Shown here in pieces: positions 37,994 through 49,426 of a stretch of DNA of 64,000 nt; within the stretch, counting starts at the first letter, position 1, and every line of letters starts with the position of its first letter. The translations under genes were made by a program, and so were the position numbers. Source of the stretch: Brachionus plicatilis (lineage: Eukaryota; Rotifera; Eurotatoria; Ploima; Brachionidae); the NCBI GenBank assembly GCA_010279815.1, contig QEOQ01000640.1:873479-937478 (forward strand). Direction: 5' to 3'. Below the pieces are notes generated by a model. It did not search any database. It was not told the DNA's origin and saw only the letters and a program-made list of their open reading frames with translations.

Positions 37994-39965
37994 TTAAATT
38001 AAACTTTGTTTATTTTGATTTGTATCGGGTAATATTTTAACATTATCGGGTTCATTAAACTCAGTTTCATCAATTGAATAGCCAAGTTTATATTTCAATT
38101 TGATTTGCTCCTTAAATTCAAAAATTTTAAAATTTAATTTTAAACTAAAAATTTGCCAAATACCTTGCTCGGATTAGCAATCAAAAGTATTTGAGTAATT
38201 GCAGTTGGAGGTAAGATCGGATTGTAAATTGGCAGATCAGATCGAGACGCTGGTTGAAGTTTTAGTTTCATTGACTGGGCAAAAATACATTTAAAAAATA
38301 TTTAATTTTAATTGTAAGTTACCTTCGGAACAGCAGCTTGGAAATTAAAATTTTTCACCACATTTTCTGTGTTTAAACTAGTAACACTTAAAACACAAAC
38401 ACTAATAAACTCATTCGGAGTATTTGATGCAAAATGAAGGACTATTTTTATCATATTTTTGTTATACAACTCAAACGGGCCAATTTGGACATTCGGTTTA
38501 ATAGCTTCAAGTTCAAAATTCAAATCGTTTAAAAGAGAAAATACATCATTTTCATTTGAGCCCATTTTTCTCTCTAGTCCAGCATTAAGTAGAATCGATG
38601 GATTGCTCAATGATTTTTCCATCAAATCTTTTCCCAACTGGTTCAATTCATCTAAAGCTTTAAGCTGCGGAGTTTTAGCAGGAATTTTATTTTGAATCTG
38701 GTTCTTTGGCATCACATATGTCTGACTTGGTGGAGCATTTTGCTTCAGACTCATCGTAGTGAACAAGTCTTGCATATTGTTGTACATCAAATTTGTGTCC
38801 GATGTTAGCAGATCATCAAATTTTTTCTCAGGTACATTTTTTGTTGAATTTGAGATAGGATTGGCAAACAATTCTTCCAGTTCTTTCAAGGGATCATAAT
38901 TCGAAGGCTTCGGAGTTTCAAGGGAAGAAAAAAGCTCTTCATCTTTGTGAACCGAGCTTGTTAAACTAACTAATTTGTCATCTGAAGATGCCTGGTTAAT
39001 GTGCTTCAAAAATATGAGCTTATACTGTCCTATTATTTTTTCACATTGTTCATTAGTCTTGATGATGTCGCCAATCGCTTCGTCATTATCATCAGTTTCA
39101 CTGGCCATGGTCACCAATTTCGGCCTCATTTTATCCAATTCTTCATACAAATATTTAATAGTTTCCTTCTCGGATTCGGTCACCGATGCCGAATTGTAGT
39201 TCAGAAGCATATCGTTCAAAAGACGGATATTATTGTTGATGTGCTCGAGTTCATTAATTCGGTTGGATATTTTTTCTGTTTTCATTTCGTCCTGTCTGAC
39301 CATGTTCTTGATAATTCGGTTGGCTTCCTCCAAATCTTGTGGATTCTTGCTTTTGAGAAGTTGCTGCAGCTTTTTTGACTTTTCTCCATCTTCAAAGATT
39401 GGATTGGAAATCCTTGGCGGAACTTTAAAATCCAATTTATCCACATTCATCGGGTCCTCGGTGACTATTCCTTGTTTTTTGAGCATTTCGTACGCTTCTT
39501 TAATCTTGGGCCTATTGAGATACAAATACCATGAGTACAAGATTTCGATGCATCGCTGCTTGACTTTTTCACTTGTTCTATTGCCATAGTACTTAGGAGA
39601 GATTAATTTTATGATTTCATTGAGGAATCTAAACCGGGCTACGGCATCGTGAAAACGTTCGCCGCAATTTTTTACACATGCTTCTAGAGTGTACAGTGCA
39701 ATCATGGCTTCCCATTCTTGTGAACTTTGAATTTTTGGCGAAAGAAGATCTAAGGCTAGTTGGGCACCATCAAGGTCTGAGTTTAGTTTTTGGCAAAATT
39801 GGCCCACTAGATTGGGATCTAGTTCTTTTTTGATCGGGCTGAATAGTTTATCTATTTAAAAAAAGTAACACATAGCTTAGGGTATTTTGAAGAGAGCTTC
39901 TTACGAAAAAGAGATTCTATTTCTTTTCTAGATGACGTTGAATTTGATGTAAAGTTGAAATTCAT
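37994..39965 (-). CDS. GGA: GGA clathrin adaptor (VHS-GAT-GAE)
   Basis: Monomeric, ARF-dependent clathrin adaptor that sorts mannose-6-phosphate-receptor-type cargo from the trans-Golgi network to endosomes. Exons on the minus strand: 39905-39965, 38323-39851, 38164-38274, 37994-38110; introns of 53, 48 and 53 nt; 605 aa (human GGA1 639). VHS domain at about 20-150: KIQSSQEWEAMIALYTLEAC, CGERFHDAVARFRFLNEIIK, SPKYYGNRTSEKVK. Then MLKKQGIV, FEDGEKSKKLQQLLKS, a GAT domain at about 170-300 (NRINELEHINNNIRLLNDML; ASETDDNDEAI), a shortish hinge, and a C-terminal GAE ear (about 480-605): IGPFELYNKN, KLKLQPASRSDLPIYNPILP, ITQILLIANPSK, LKYKLGYSIDE. The start is the first ATG in frame. All three parts are complete, so it is probably active. 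Confidence 0.95.
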
Positions 39966-40956
39966 CTTGAAATCAGATCTGGCTTTCGAATTAAAAAAAT
40001 GATAAAATTTTATGACTAAATATTTTAATTTAAACTTGCAAAGTAATGAATACACAATTAATTATGAAAAAAAATACATTATTTCAAAAATTAGTTTATC
40101 AAAATGAAGTTAAAAAAATATCAGGAAATGTTTATTTTATTTTATTTTTTTTAATTTCAAAAACAGCAAGTTAAAAGCAACTTGTGCAAAATGCACAACT
40201 TCAAAGTCTTATTCAACAAAAAGTCTTGACTTGTGACAGATCATATAAAAATATTACTTTATTTAAACGCATACTAAATTAATTCAACATCATATTATTT
40301 TTTCGAAAATTATTTATCTTATCGAGTACTTTCAATTTTTATTATATGTGTACACTAAAAATTTTAAATCAAGTTAAAGCTATATTTTAAAAAATATAAT
40401 TTATTTAAAGCTTTTGTAAAATTTTATTAGTTTATCTTTGTTATAAAGTTAATTTATTTTATATTTAAAAGCTTTCTTTATATTAATCTTAAAATAATTA
40501 AGTTTTTACTCATCTTAAGACTTTAAAATAAATAAATTTAAAAAAATTTCAACAACGAAGTCTCATTACATTACGATGTAATAAATCATTAACTTATTAA
40601 CATGTATGATTTTGACTTTTTATCAAGAAAAAGAATTCAAAAGTAAAACAGGTTGAAAAAAAATGAAAATTTATCAATAAACTTAGGAGAAAAATGGAAC
40701 AAATAGTGTGCGATCTCTCTGGCAACCTAGACTAAATCTGAAAGCATTCAGTATGATCTTATCTTCAGAAGATACAGGATATTTTTCGACAAAGTTTTCT
40801 GAAAATTTAAATATTGATTGCTTTATAACGAATAATTTGTATTTTGAAACTAGAAAAAAAGGAAATTTTCTGATTTATAATAAAAATTTATTAGTGTTTA
40901 ATATGTCTACATAGTACTTTTATTAGATTATACCTTTCTTCTTTATTTGGATATGA

Positions 40957-41196
40957 NNNNNNNNNNNNNNNNNNNNNNNNNNNNNNNNNNNNNNNNNNNN
41001 NNNNNNNNNNNNNNNNNNNNNNNNNNNNNNNNNNNNNNNNNNNNNNNNNNNNNNNNNNNNNNNNNNNNNNNNNNNNNNNNNNNNNNNNNNNNNNNNNNNN
41101 NNNNNNNNNNNNNNNNNNNNNNNNNNNNNNNNNNNNNNNNNNNNNNNNNNNNNNNNNNNNNNNNNNNNNNNNNNNNNNNNNNNNNNNNNNNNNNNN
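40957..41196. other. Assembly gap (240 N)
   Basis: A run of N. True length unknown. It is followed by a poly(A) stretch (41207-41219), so a low-complexity or repeat region is likely the cause. Confidence 0.99.
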
Positions 41197-41565
41197 TTAT
41201 TAATTTAAAAAAAAAAAAAGTTTAATAAAAATTGATTTTCCTATTGAACTTTCTGAGTGATGAATTTACATTTAATATTTTTTTATTTTATCTTCCTCTT
41301 AAAGGGAACGTTTCCAACAAGGCTCATTTCATATCTAATGATTTAATGGAAAATACGATTGTTTTAACTCATTAAAATATTATTTTTTAACAATAGATAT
41401 TCAAAAGTATATTTTTTGTTTCAAAAGCCTTATTTATCTTAAGTTTTTTAAAATAAGCTGTAAAAACCGGTTGAACTGATTTTAGACTGGTTTTGAAATC
41501 GGCAATCTCTAATCACCAAAATCTAAACACCATTAAAAACTATGACATCAAAATATAAAAGCGGT

Positions 41566-41892
41566 ACTTTAATTATAATAGTTGTGTTGGTGTTCGGTCA
41601 TCCGCCTGTAAGACCGGTCTGTTTTGGCCTAGTCAGCCGTCTAGATGTACGGTCTTTTAAAACGGTCCTGACCGTCCGTCTTGGGACGGCTTATATACGG
41701 CCTTATTTTTATTTGGATCAAAAACAAATTATACAAAAAATTAAATTGACTTGTACATATAATTATTCATTTTATGTGTTTAATTAAGTAGAACAGTTTT
41801 TAACTTTTTATGTAATACTGGTTTAATAGGACCGGTCATTTGCAAACGGACGGTCCAAAAGACCGATCTTAAACTTAAACACTATTAAAAGT
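41566..41892. mobile_element. GC-rich inverted-repeat element (candidate MITE)
   Basis: AAGACCGGTCTGTTTTGG (41610-41627) inverts onto CCAAAAGACCGATCTT (41855-41870) with one mismatch and a short indel. Flanking arms (AATAGTTGTGTT on the left; AAACACTATT on the right) also pair. Between them are several smaller palindromes of CCGTC/GACGG type, e.g. CCGTCTTGGGACGG at 41675-41688. Markedly richer in GC than the surroundings; no ORF of note and no clear target duplication. Confidence 0.5.
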
Positions 41893-42093
41893 AAACATTG
41901 TGTGGTAATTCTTAGAGTCAGTCATTTAAAATATTTTTTTTCTTAAATCCTGACTTGGACTTTAGTTTTTGTGGAAATCTTTTTGAAAAATTTTTACTTT
42001 TTTAAAGACCTATTTATTTGAAGATTTGGACCTAAAATTTGATTTAGACACTTTTCAATTAGTTAATAGAAATATTTATTCTTTTACTCAAAA

Positions 42094-42165
42094 TCCCATA
42101 TGGTCTAGTGGTTAGGATTCCTGCCTTTCACGCAGGCGGCCCGGGTTCAATTCCCGGTGTGGGAA
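42094..42165 (+). tRNA. tRNA-Glu (anticodon UUC)
   Basis: A 72-nt cloverleaf without intron. The acceptor stem TCCCATA pairs with TGTGGGA, one pair being G-T; the anticodon stem CCTGC/GCAGG encloses loop CTTTCAC with anticodon TTC at 42127-42129; the T-loop is GTTCAAT. Internal pol III promoters are visible: A box TGGTCTAGTGG (42101-42111) and B box GGTTCAATTCC (42144-42154). Sequence is nearly identical to animal tRNA-Glu. CCA is not encoded, as expected. Confidence 0.97.
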
Positions 42166-42168
42166 AAA

Positions 42169-42175
42169 TTTTTTT
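42169..42175 (+). terminator. Pol III terminator (T7) of tRNA-Glu
   Basis: Seven consecutive T on the sense strand start four bases after the tRNA's discriminator base, the usual RNA polymerase III stop. Confidence 0.85.
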
Positions 42176-42310
42176 AGAAATCAAATAAAATCTTTAATCG
42201 TAGTTTCCTATTTTTATTTTTGTTATTAGTTTAAATAAAAAATTATTAAAAATTAATTTAGAAAAGGCTCTTTGATACAAAAAAATTGAAATAATTTTTC
42301 TCAATTTTTT

Positions 42311-45300
42311 TTACCAAACTGAACACTTGTTTTGTGGGTTGTTGCCTGAGTTTGATGGACAGTTGAAAGCTTTAGCAAAAAATTCCAAGTTTGATGTAGG
42401 TCCTCTCACTCTGAACTCACCAGGCGAATGTACTCCAGTTTCTATTCTTTTTCTAAGAGCTTGATCACGAATTTTCAAGCACCAAACTTGAGCATAATTT
42501 ATAAAAAACAATTGTTCTTGATTATATGATAATCCTGGAAGAAGAAGTTCAGGTCCATTTTTTTCAGCCCATCGAGTGTAAGCCCTAAAAGATTCTTTTA
42601 CTCCACCATTGTCAGCTATATTTTCTCCTTGTGTTTGAAATCCATTCAAATTTTCATTAACTTGTTTCGATACATAATTATTGTACTGATTAACAATACA
42701 CTCAGCCTTTTGCTTATATTTGCCAATGGTTTGTTCACTCCATAGACCAGGTTCTTCGTCTGAAAAATAAACACCATTTTTATCATAACGTCTTCCTTGA
42801 TCATCAAATCCATGGGTTATTTCATGGCCAATTACCGAACCGATTCCTCCATAATTCAAATAACTTATAAATTAAGATTAAATTTTCCAGGGTCTTTTGA
42901 ATAATTTAAATAAAGATTTAATACTTGGGGAAATTTGAGTCGTAAAATGGAGCTTGAAGAATTCCAGCTGGAAAACTTATTTGATTATTTGTTGAACTAT
43001 AAAAAGCATTCACAATCGCAGGACCTGTAATCCAATCTTTTCGATCTCTCTCTTTTCTCAATTGAGACAATGAGTATTGGTAATTATTTTGAACTGTTTT
43101 TAAATAGTTTTGTAAATAATTCGACTCGGTAAAAACAAACTAAAAAATAATAATGATAAATATTAAAATATAAAAGAAAAAAAAACGCCTTCTAGATTAC
43201 TTTTTCATAGAGGTTATCCAAGTAAGTTTTGTTATAGGTATAGTCTGGATAGCCGATTTTTGTATCAATTAAGTCGGCTTTTTCTTTAGCTGCATTCTTT
43301 GATTGCTGGTCCATCCAGTCATTCTCATCTAACATTATTTTAAATTCTTTACGAATATTTTCTATCATTTCGCTGGCCTTTTTAATTTAGAATTTTAATC
43401 AAGCTAAAGATTTAATTTCTAAATTTACAGCTTTCTTTGAATTTTCATCAAAATTTTTTTCCACATATAACCGACCTACAGCATATGGCATTCGATCGGC
43501 AATCGCTGAAGCACATGCTCTGGCCCTTGGAATACTGGACGTGGTTCCAGAATAGACCTTTTTTTAATAAATTAAAATAAAAATTTTGTTTCAATAAACT
43601 TAAAATAATATTCAATTTTAATTTAATTTAAAATGATTAAAAATGGCTCCCTTTTAAATCTTAAATAAAAAGAAACATCCTGGTCTATTGGAGAATACGT
43701 ATCTCAAAAAAAAACAGATAATAATGCTACATTTAAGAAAATTCCATAAATAACATAAAAAAATGCTACTAATAAATATTTTTGAGTAATATCATAAAAT
43801 AATTATTAATTATTAAATTCTTCTTTTTTTAATTTTGTTTGAGCTCTAAAGTTTAATTTAATTAATGATTTTGTTAGCTTTGATTCATAAAAAACCTAAT
43901 TTATCAGTTTTATCAATATTTTTAATTTACGATAATCAGGCATTTGAAGAAATTTTTTTGTTACCAAAGCATATATTCAATTTAAATTTATAACAAGATC
44001 CTAAGATATCATAAGATAATTGTGACATTTTGATAGGATAACATCATAAATTATTCATGAGAAAAAACGAAAAGAAGATTTATAAGTAAATTAATTTTTG
44101 AAAAACATGAGCCTACATCTATATATTTTAAATTTATGCCAAATTATTTGCCTATTTTAGTCTTTTTTCCAAAAATTTGCAACCGATTTTTGGGTTTATT
44201 AAAATCTTAATAAATAAAATCGGTTATTTTTTTGTCAGTAAGGAAATTCGAAAATTATTTCATCAAAAAGCAATTAATTCATATATAAAAATATTATTAT
44301 TTTTTTCCATTAAAAAATTCATTCGGATCGTTTTTATAAAAAAAAAAAGTTTTAGCTGAGATGTTAGTATTTTTATAAAAAAATAAACATCTTTGAAAAT
44401 GAAATCGTTTTCATAATTATTTCTATCCAAATCAAATTAGTTTTTTTAAAAAATTAAATGTTTACTTTGTCGAATTCAAGTTGAAAATCTCGAAATTTCT
44501 TTGGTAAAAATCCTGTTCTATCTTTGATAAATGACCATATTAGCATGTTGTGCAATACTCTGTTAAAAAAAAATAATTTTCTTATAGATTTACATTTCAA
44601 GAAATCACTCTTTATTATTTTGAACTGCATCTTCATAAAAACTTAACATTGATTTCAAATAGCTAAAATCAACCACCAATATTGGTTCATTTTCATTTAC
44701 AGGCACATTAGTAAAATCTTGGAATAATTTTTCAATAATCAATTTAGTCCAATCAAACTTAAAAAAGTATTTATTTGTTATTTTTTCATTCTTGAATAAA
44801 ATAAGTACTCACTCCTTTATACTCAGTGTTAAATTCACTTATGGTAAAATTTTTGAAAGTTTGATTGCGTCTTTCTCCCGAGTCCAAAGTTATTTTGGCG
44901 AACTTGCTTTCCAAATCATAGATTTTGTTGATTTCGTCATCTTGAACAGGCTTAAATTCCCCGAAAATATTCTTCATCAATTTTTTGTAGGCATCAATAA
45001 CTGTTTGATTGCTTTCTTCATAGGTTTTTCGTGTCAAAAACCAATCTGCTTGTTGAAGCTTAAAAGAAAAAACTAAATCTGGAGACAGATCTTTGGTAAA
45101 TTGTTATTTACTCTAATAACGTAGTTATTAGGTTTTTTTGGATTAGAAGAGATAAATATGTCAAATAATGGCTTAAGACCCCATTTAGAGAATTTAACAA
45201 TCTTATCAAACGAATCTTCATTTTTTGCATCATAAGTAGAGCTGGTAAGGGAGCAGCCACCAAGTTCAGTATTAATCAAATTTTTCATATTTTCAAAGCC

Positions 45301-45876
45301 ATCTTTCTCTAAAAAATCTTCGTTTAAACACGACTTGTAGTATATTTTTGCATTTTTTGTCGCTTCGCTATCTTTTCCGGATATTTCTTCCTCCAATGCA
45401 TCTTAAAATCATATCCAATTTAATTGATTTATATTTGTTTTTATTTTATTACCTGATAGTGCATTTGCCAAATTGGCTCTCAAGTCAGTAAAAGTATCGG
45501 TAGAACTAGCATCACTAGGAATGCGGCGAGATTTAATGAAATTTCCACAGCTAAATTGGTTGAAGTCTACACATGGATCTTGGCTTGTATCAATATTGCT
45601 CAATATAAGATTTGCTATTTAGATAAATTTATAAAAAGTCTAAATAAAATATTATGTAAAAAACCTACCTGCACTTATGCAAGCTTTTGAAGTGCATACT
45701 TTTGATTCAGGCTCGGGTTTTTTATCAGCAGCAAGCAAAATACCTAAAAGCAAAATAATGGAAACGCAAAGAACAGCAAATCCCGACACAATTGTAAATA
45801 ATTTCTTGTAGCTAAATATTTGAGTGCTTTTTAGCAATAAAATTCAAACGAAATTAAAAAAAACCTACTCAGGCAT
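42311..45876 (-). CDS. Neprilysin-type M13 zinc endopeptidase
   Basis: Type II membrane metalloendopeptidase that inactivates extracellular peptides. Eleven exons on the minus strand: 45869-45876, 45669-45811, 45453-45614, 45112-45401, 44813-45058, 44609-44757, 44466-44559, 43429-43557, 43201-43377, 42925-43139, 42311-42863; 721 aa. The first coding exon has only 8 nt (ATGCCTGA). Then a cytosolic YKK, a signal anchor (about 9-33) and the M13 N-terminal Cys motif CTSKACISA with DPCVDFNQFSCGNF. Catalytic domain: NAFYSS substrate motif, zinc motif HEITH (551-555), GENIAD with the third ligand Glu618, and the closing NPQNKCSVW. All catalytic residues are present. The 908-nt intron 43558-44465 is the only long one. 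Whether it is NEP, ECE or an invertebrate-specific paralogue cannot be settled. Confidence 0.95.
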
Positions 45877-46967
45877 TTTTAAATGTGAATTAAATAACTT
45901 AATAAATTTAATTTGACAATTTAAATAACAAAATTTTATCTAAACTTATTTATTTTATAAGCATTTATTACATTTGATCATATGAATAGTATCACTATGA
46001 CTTAGTAATTAAGTTATATCACTTTCAGTTATCTGCGTATGTTGATGATGACTTATCTGTTAAATTTTATTTAAAAATAAAGATAAGATTAAAAAATATA
46101 AACGACTTTGGTTCAAATAACATTAAAAATGAAAGAAAAAATTTATAAATTTTAAACTTTTTTGACTAAAGATTCATTGGTACCAAGTTGTTTCTGAATT
46201 ATAGAAAATTAAGTATACTCAAGTGGTTCAATCACATGTCAGTTATTATCGGAATTTAAATGATAAAACAGAGTTTTTGATAGTGCTTTATCTGACTAAA
46301 AAGATGTGTCTAGTCTTATTTAAATAAAAATTAAAACTAGTTAAAGTGAATGGTGGACTAATAATTGGTAAAAATGCATCTAAGTTTCAACAAATTGAAG
46401 AATTAAAAAAATAAGATACAAGTTTTAAACTTTCATGTGATATTTATTGGAATATAAAAAGCAAATAGCAAACTTAATCTTTAAAGCTTTTTAAAAAGGC
46501 AATTTACATTTGAAAATATTTTGAATAATTTTAAAATATAAAATTAGCAGTTCTTTTCCTAGTGCATTTAATAATTTATTTGACCACACATATCAGTAAT
46601 CGAAACCAGGATGTCTGCGTTGAATTGAGAACCATTATTATAGATTTGAATCAGTCAAAAATCAGATTTTTCAACTATCAAAAATTTAAACTGAATAAAA
46701 TAATCTTAAAAATCAAATTTTTTAAATTTCTTTGGTTACGTAATTTTTTAAGTTAAATTCCAAGATCTAAAAAATTTGTCAAAATGAATCTATTTCTGAA
46801 TTTTCCAAAAAACATGTTTTCGAAAAATTAAAGGACCAACATTTCTAATCGAAACTGTATAATGTGATTAAACAATTAAAATAAAAACAAGTTTTAATTA
46901 TAAAAGAATAACCAGATTTTCAAAAAATCATCACATTTGGCTTTGTTGTGATGTAACTTAGATTGAC

Positions 46968-47064
46968 TGTACTAATAATATCGAAAGGGGGCTGAAAGGA
47001 AGTAGTGATCTTCCAATCAGTCCGTCTAAAATCCCCCCTATTATTATTATTATTTTTGTACTAA
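46968..47064 (+). mobile_element. 81-bp (ATT)n-tailed insertion with TSD
   Basis: TGTACTAA occurs at 46968-46975 and again at 47057-47064. Between them is an 81-bp GC-richer segment (AGGGGGCTGAAAGGAAG.., CAGTCCGTC.., CCCCCC) ending in four ATT units and a T run. I interpret it as a tiny 5'-truncated retroposed copy, like the larger one at 23103. Confidence 0.6.
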
Positions 47065-47137
47065 GAATATTCGTTTAATTATAATATTTTTTTAATTATC
47101 TCAAAGTCATGGCAAAAAATTACACTAAAATCATGAG

Positions 47138-47225
47138 TCAATTTTTGGATCAAACTTTGAGCAGTTATATTAGCAATTATTTTCAATTTTTGGATCAAAC
47201 TTTGAGCAGTTATATTAGCAATTAT
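47138..47225. repeat. 45-bp direct tandem duplication
   Basis: A 45-bp unit beginning TCAATTTTTGGATCAAACTT occurs twice in a row (47138-47182, 47183-47225) with no mismatch seen. Non-coding; recent replication slippage is the simple explanation. Confidence 0.85.
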
Positions 47226-48507
47226 ATAGAAACAGCCAAAAAGAAAAAATGGGAATTTTACAGTTGATTTTTTGAACATTATAAAATAAAAAAAAAATTA
47301 AAGATTTTTAATCTCATAATTGAGAATAAGGACACATATTTGAAATATTTAAATTTTTTAAAAATGTTGTTGATGTTTCTAGCGTTAATTTTAATATGAC
47401 AAATTTAAATTCAGTGAATCTTTAGTAGCTACTCAAAGCTAATTAGCAATCTTTAATTTTTTTAAATTTTTTGAATGTTTAAAAAATAAATTAACAAATT
47501 TCACTCTTGAATACTAATGATTTATTAAAGGGAAATTAATTGATTTTCTTGCGGACAATCATTAAAAACTATCATTAATAAGCAAAACAAATTCATCTCT
47601 TGATTTTTAAATTGTTAATTTGTCTGGGAATCTGATGTTAATCTAGCCTTCAAAAACTAGTCTAATTCTAAAAGACTATACTTTTTCTTGAGCTCTCAAT
47701 ATCAAAATATTAATGTGATGCTATTTTCAACAGAAAGTTTTTTATACCTGAATCAGAGGGTAGCCGGACCACACTCGTCCCTCTGAATATTTTCTCTTTA
47801 TTTTCGTTATCGAGGGTTCAAACTTTATTTTATAATTTTATTTTGACATCTGAGTCCACACAAAATAAAAGGACTCAGTTTTGAAAATTATTTTTTATTA
47901 GGTAAACACGAGTTTACACCTTTATATAAAAAAGCACATTTGTATAATTTTGAGTTGGGCAATTTATTTTCAAGGAATGTTTAAAATAGCTGCATCCTAA
48001 AAATTATTTCTATATCTATATCCAATATTAGCTATTTCAGATTTTAAAAAAAAGATATGATAAAATAAAAATTATTAAAATATCAAATAATGATAAATAA
48101 AAAGACTGGTGCACCTTTCCAAGAAATTAATTTTTTCATTCACTCAAATCATTTTAACAAAGTAGTTTTACTAAAATAAAACTTATAAAAAAATTAAGAC
48201 ATAACGAAAAATTAATTAAAATTGTACTGCCCTTAAAATAAATAAAAAGATATTTATTTATTTATTATTTATCTAGCTTGCTATTTATGTTATTAGTTAT
48301 TTAATTTTTATCCAATTTCAGGTAAAAAAAAAATAAATTTTTAAGTATTTAGTAAGTTTTAAAACGAATATTTTTTAGCTTAAGACATATTTTTCTCAGT
48401 CCTTAAATAAACTGCACTTTGAAAATCATGCACTTATAAGATGTGCAAATTTTAATATTTTTTTCATAATAAAATATTTGAAAAATTATTCTTAACTAAA
48501 ATATATC

Positions 48508-49033
48508 ATGAATACGTCAAACAAGAATGGTTCAGTTGAAATATCTGATTCAATGATAAGTGATGGCTTTGAAATAGATTTCGATTCTAAAAAATCGAGT
48601 ATTAATCAAGATCTGAAATCGGCCTATGACCAACTTTACAAAGAAATTAAGTATACAACAGGTAAGTTCAAATATAGCTTAAAATTATTATTTAAAAAAA
48701 AAACTTTTTTAAAAGATTTAACTATTAGGGAGATTTTGAATGAATCAAATTTAAAAATAATGAAAATACAACATGAATTTGAACAAAAATTGAAAGAAGC
48801 AAAAACGAAACAATGGGTAACTTTAGTTAAATTACAGATTAATTTTTTTCGTATTTTTATTTAAAAACTTTTAGTGCGTGAATTGCGGTAAAGAAGCTGT
48901 TTACTATTGTTGCAAGAATACATCTTATTGTAATGAGACTTGCCAATTTCAGCATTGGTCAAGTCATTACAAAAGCTGTTCGAGAGTAAAAGCAAACAAA
49001 AATGATATGGAGTTAGAAGAAAATATTGATTGA
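48508..49033 (+). CDS. Small MYND zinc-finger protein (ZMYND11-like)
   Basis: Three exons, 48508-48661, 48716-48816 and 48875-49033, with introns of 54 and 58 nt; 137 aa. An acidic N-terminus leads to a short coiled coil (about 60-84, IMKIQHEFEQKLKEAKTKQW) directly followed by a MYND finger: CVNCGKEAVYYCCKNTSYCN then ETCQFQHWSSHYKSC, with all Cys/His ligands present. The coiled coil plus ..KKQWC.NC..EA.Y.CC.NTSYC resembles the C-terminal module of ZMYND11/ZMYND8/BS69-type chromatin readers, where MYND recruits co-repressors. The PHD, bromo and PWWP domains of those proteins are absent and there is no room upstream on this strand. It may be a stand-alone MYND adaptor. Exons were chosen by phase; confidence is high for the finger, moderate for the N-terminus. 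Confidence 0.85.
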
Positions 49034-49426
49034 AATGGTCATTTTAATACTATTTATTAATTTTGTCTTTATCTTTTTTTTATATAAATTGTTAATAATT
49101 TTTATCAATAAAATTTCAACTAAATTGAAATACAGAAAAAATTTTCAAAAAATTCCAACTAATAAATAAAAAAATTCTAGAAATCAAAACTTTATTTTCT
49201 AATTAGTCGAGTGAGCTTTAAAATCAAGCAATATCAGGGCAATAATTGAAAAAATTTATCAAAATTACCTTTTATTACATAGCAACACATTTTTTCTTCT
49301 CTATAACTTACGATAGAGATTCAAGATAAAAGATTAAAAGCAATATAATGCCATAAAGTTAATAACATATTTAAATGGTGAATGAAAAAAAAATAAAAAT
49401 CCTAAATTTTTTGTTTCAATATTTCA
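49034..49426. other. Short intergenic, nothing recognised
   Basis: A 393-bp AT-rich spacer between the MYND gene and aminopeptidase N, both on the plus strand. AATAAA near 49107 could end the MYND transcript. No promoter motif is clear. Confidence 0.6.

Larger units (their letters stand above)
39966..42093. other. Intergenic with assembly gap
   Basis: Between GGA and tRNA-Glu. Holds a 240-N gap (40957-41196) and an inverted-repeat GC-rich element (41566-41892), listed separately. The open frame at 40708-40914 (RSLWQPRLNLKAF...) beside the gap has a more protein-like composition than its surroundings but no recognisable family; a gene interrupted by the gap cannot be excluded. Confidence 0.5.
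45877..48507. other. Intergenic, minor repeats only
   Basis: Between the divergently transcribed neprilysin and MYND genes, so promoters for both should lie at its ends. Contents: a short (ATT)n-tailed insertion (46968-47064), a 45-bp tandem duplication (47138-47225), and at 47753-47786 a locally GC-richer TCAGAGGG..CCCTCTGA inverted repeat with an 18-nt loop, of unknown meaning. No gene seen. Confidence 0.6.

Noticed and set aside
38459..39589. Several plus-strand frames of 74-125 codons
   Set aside because: All lie antisense to the large GGA exon, which has unmistakable VHS, GAT and GAE domains.
40708..40914. 68-codon frame beside the gap
   Set aside because: No family resemblance; a gene crossing the gap is possible but cannot be supported.
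46562..46756. 64-codon plus-strand frame
   Set aside because: AT-driven Ile/Lys/Phe/Asn composition, no start context or homologous motif.
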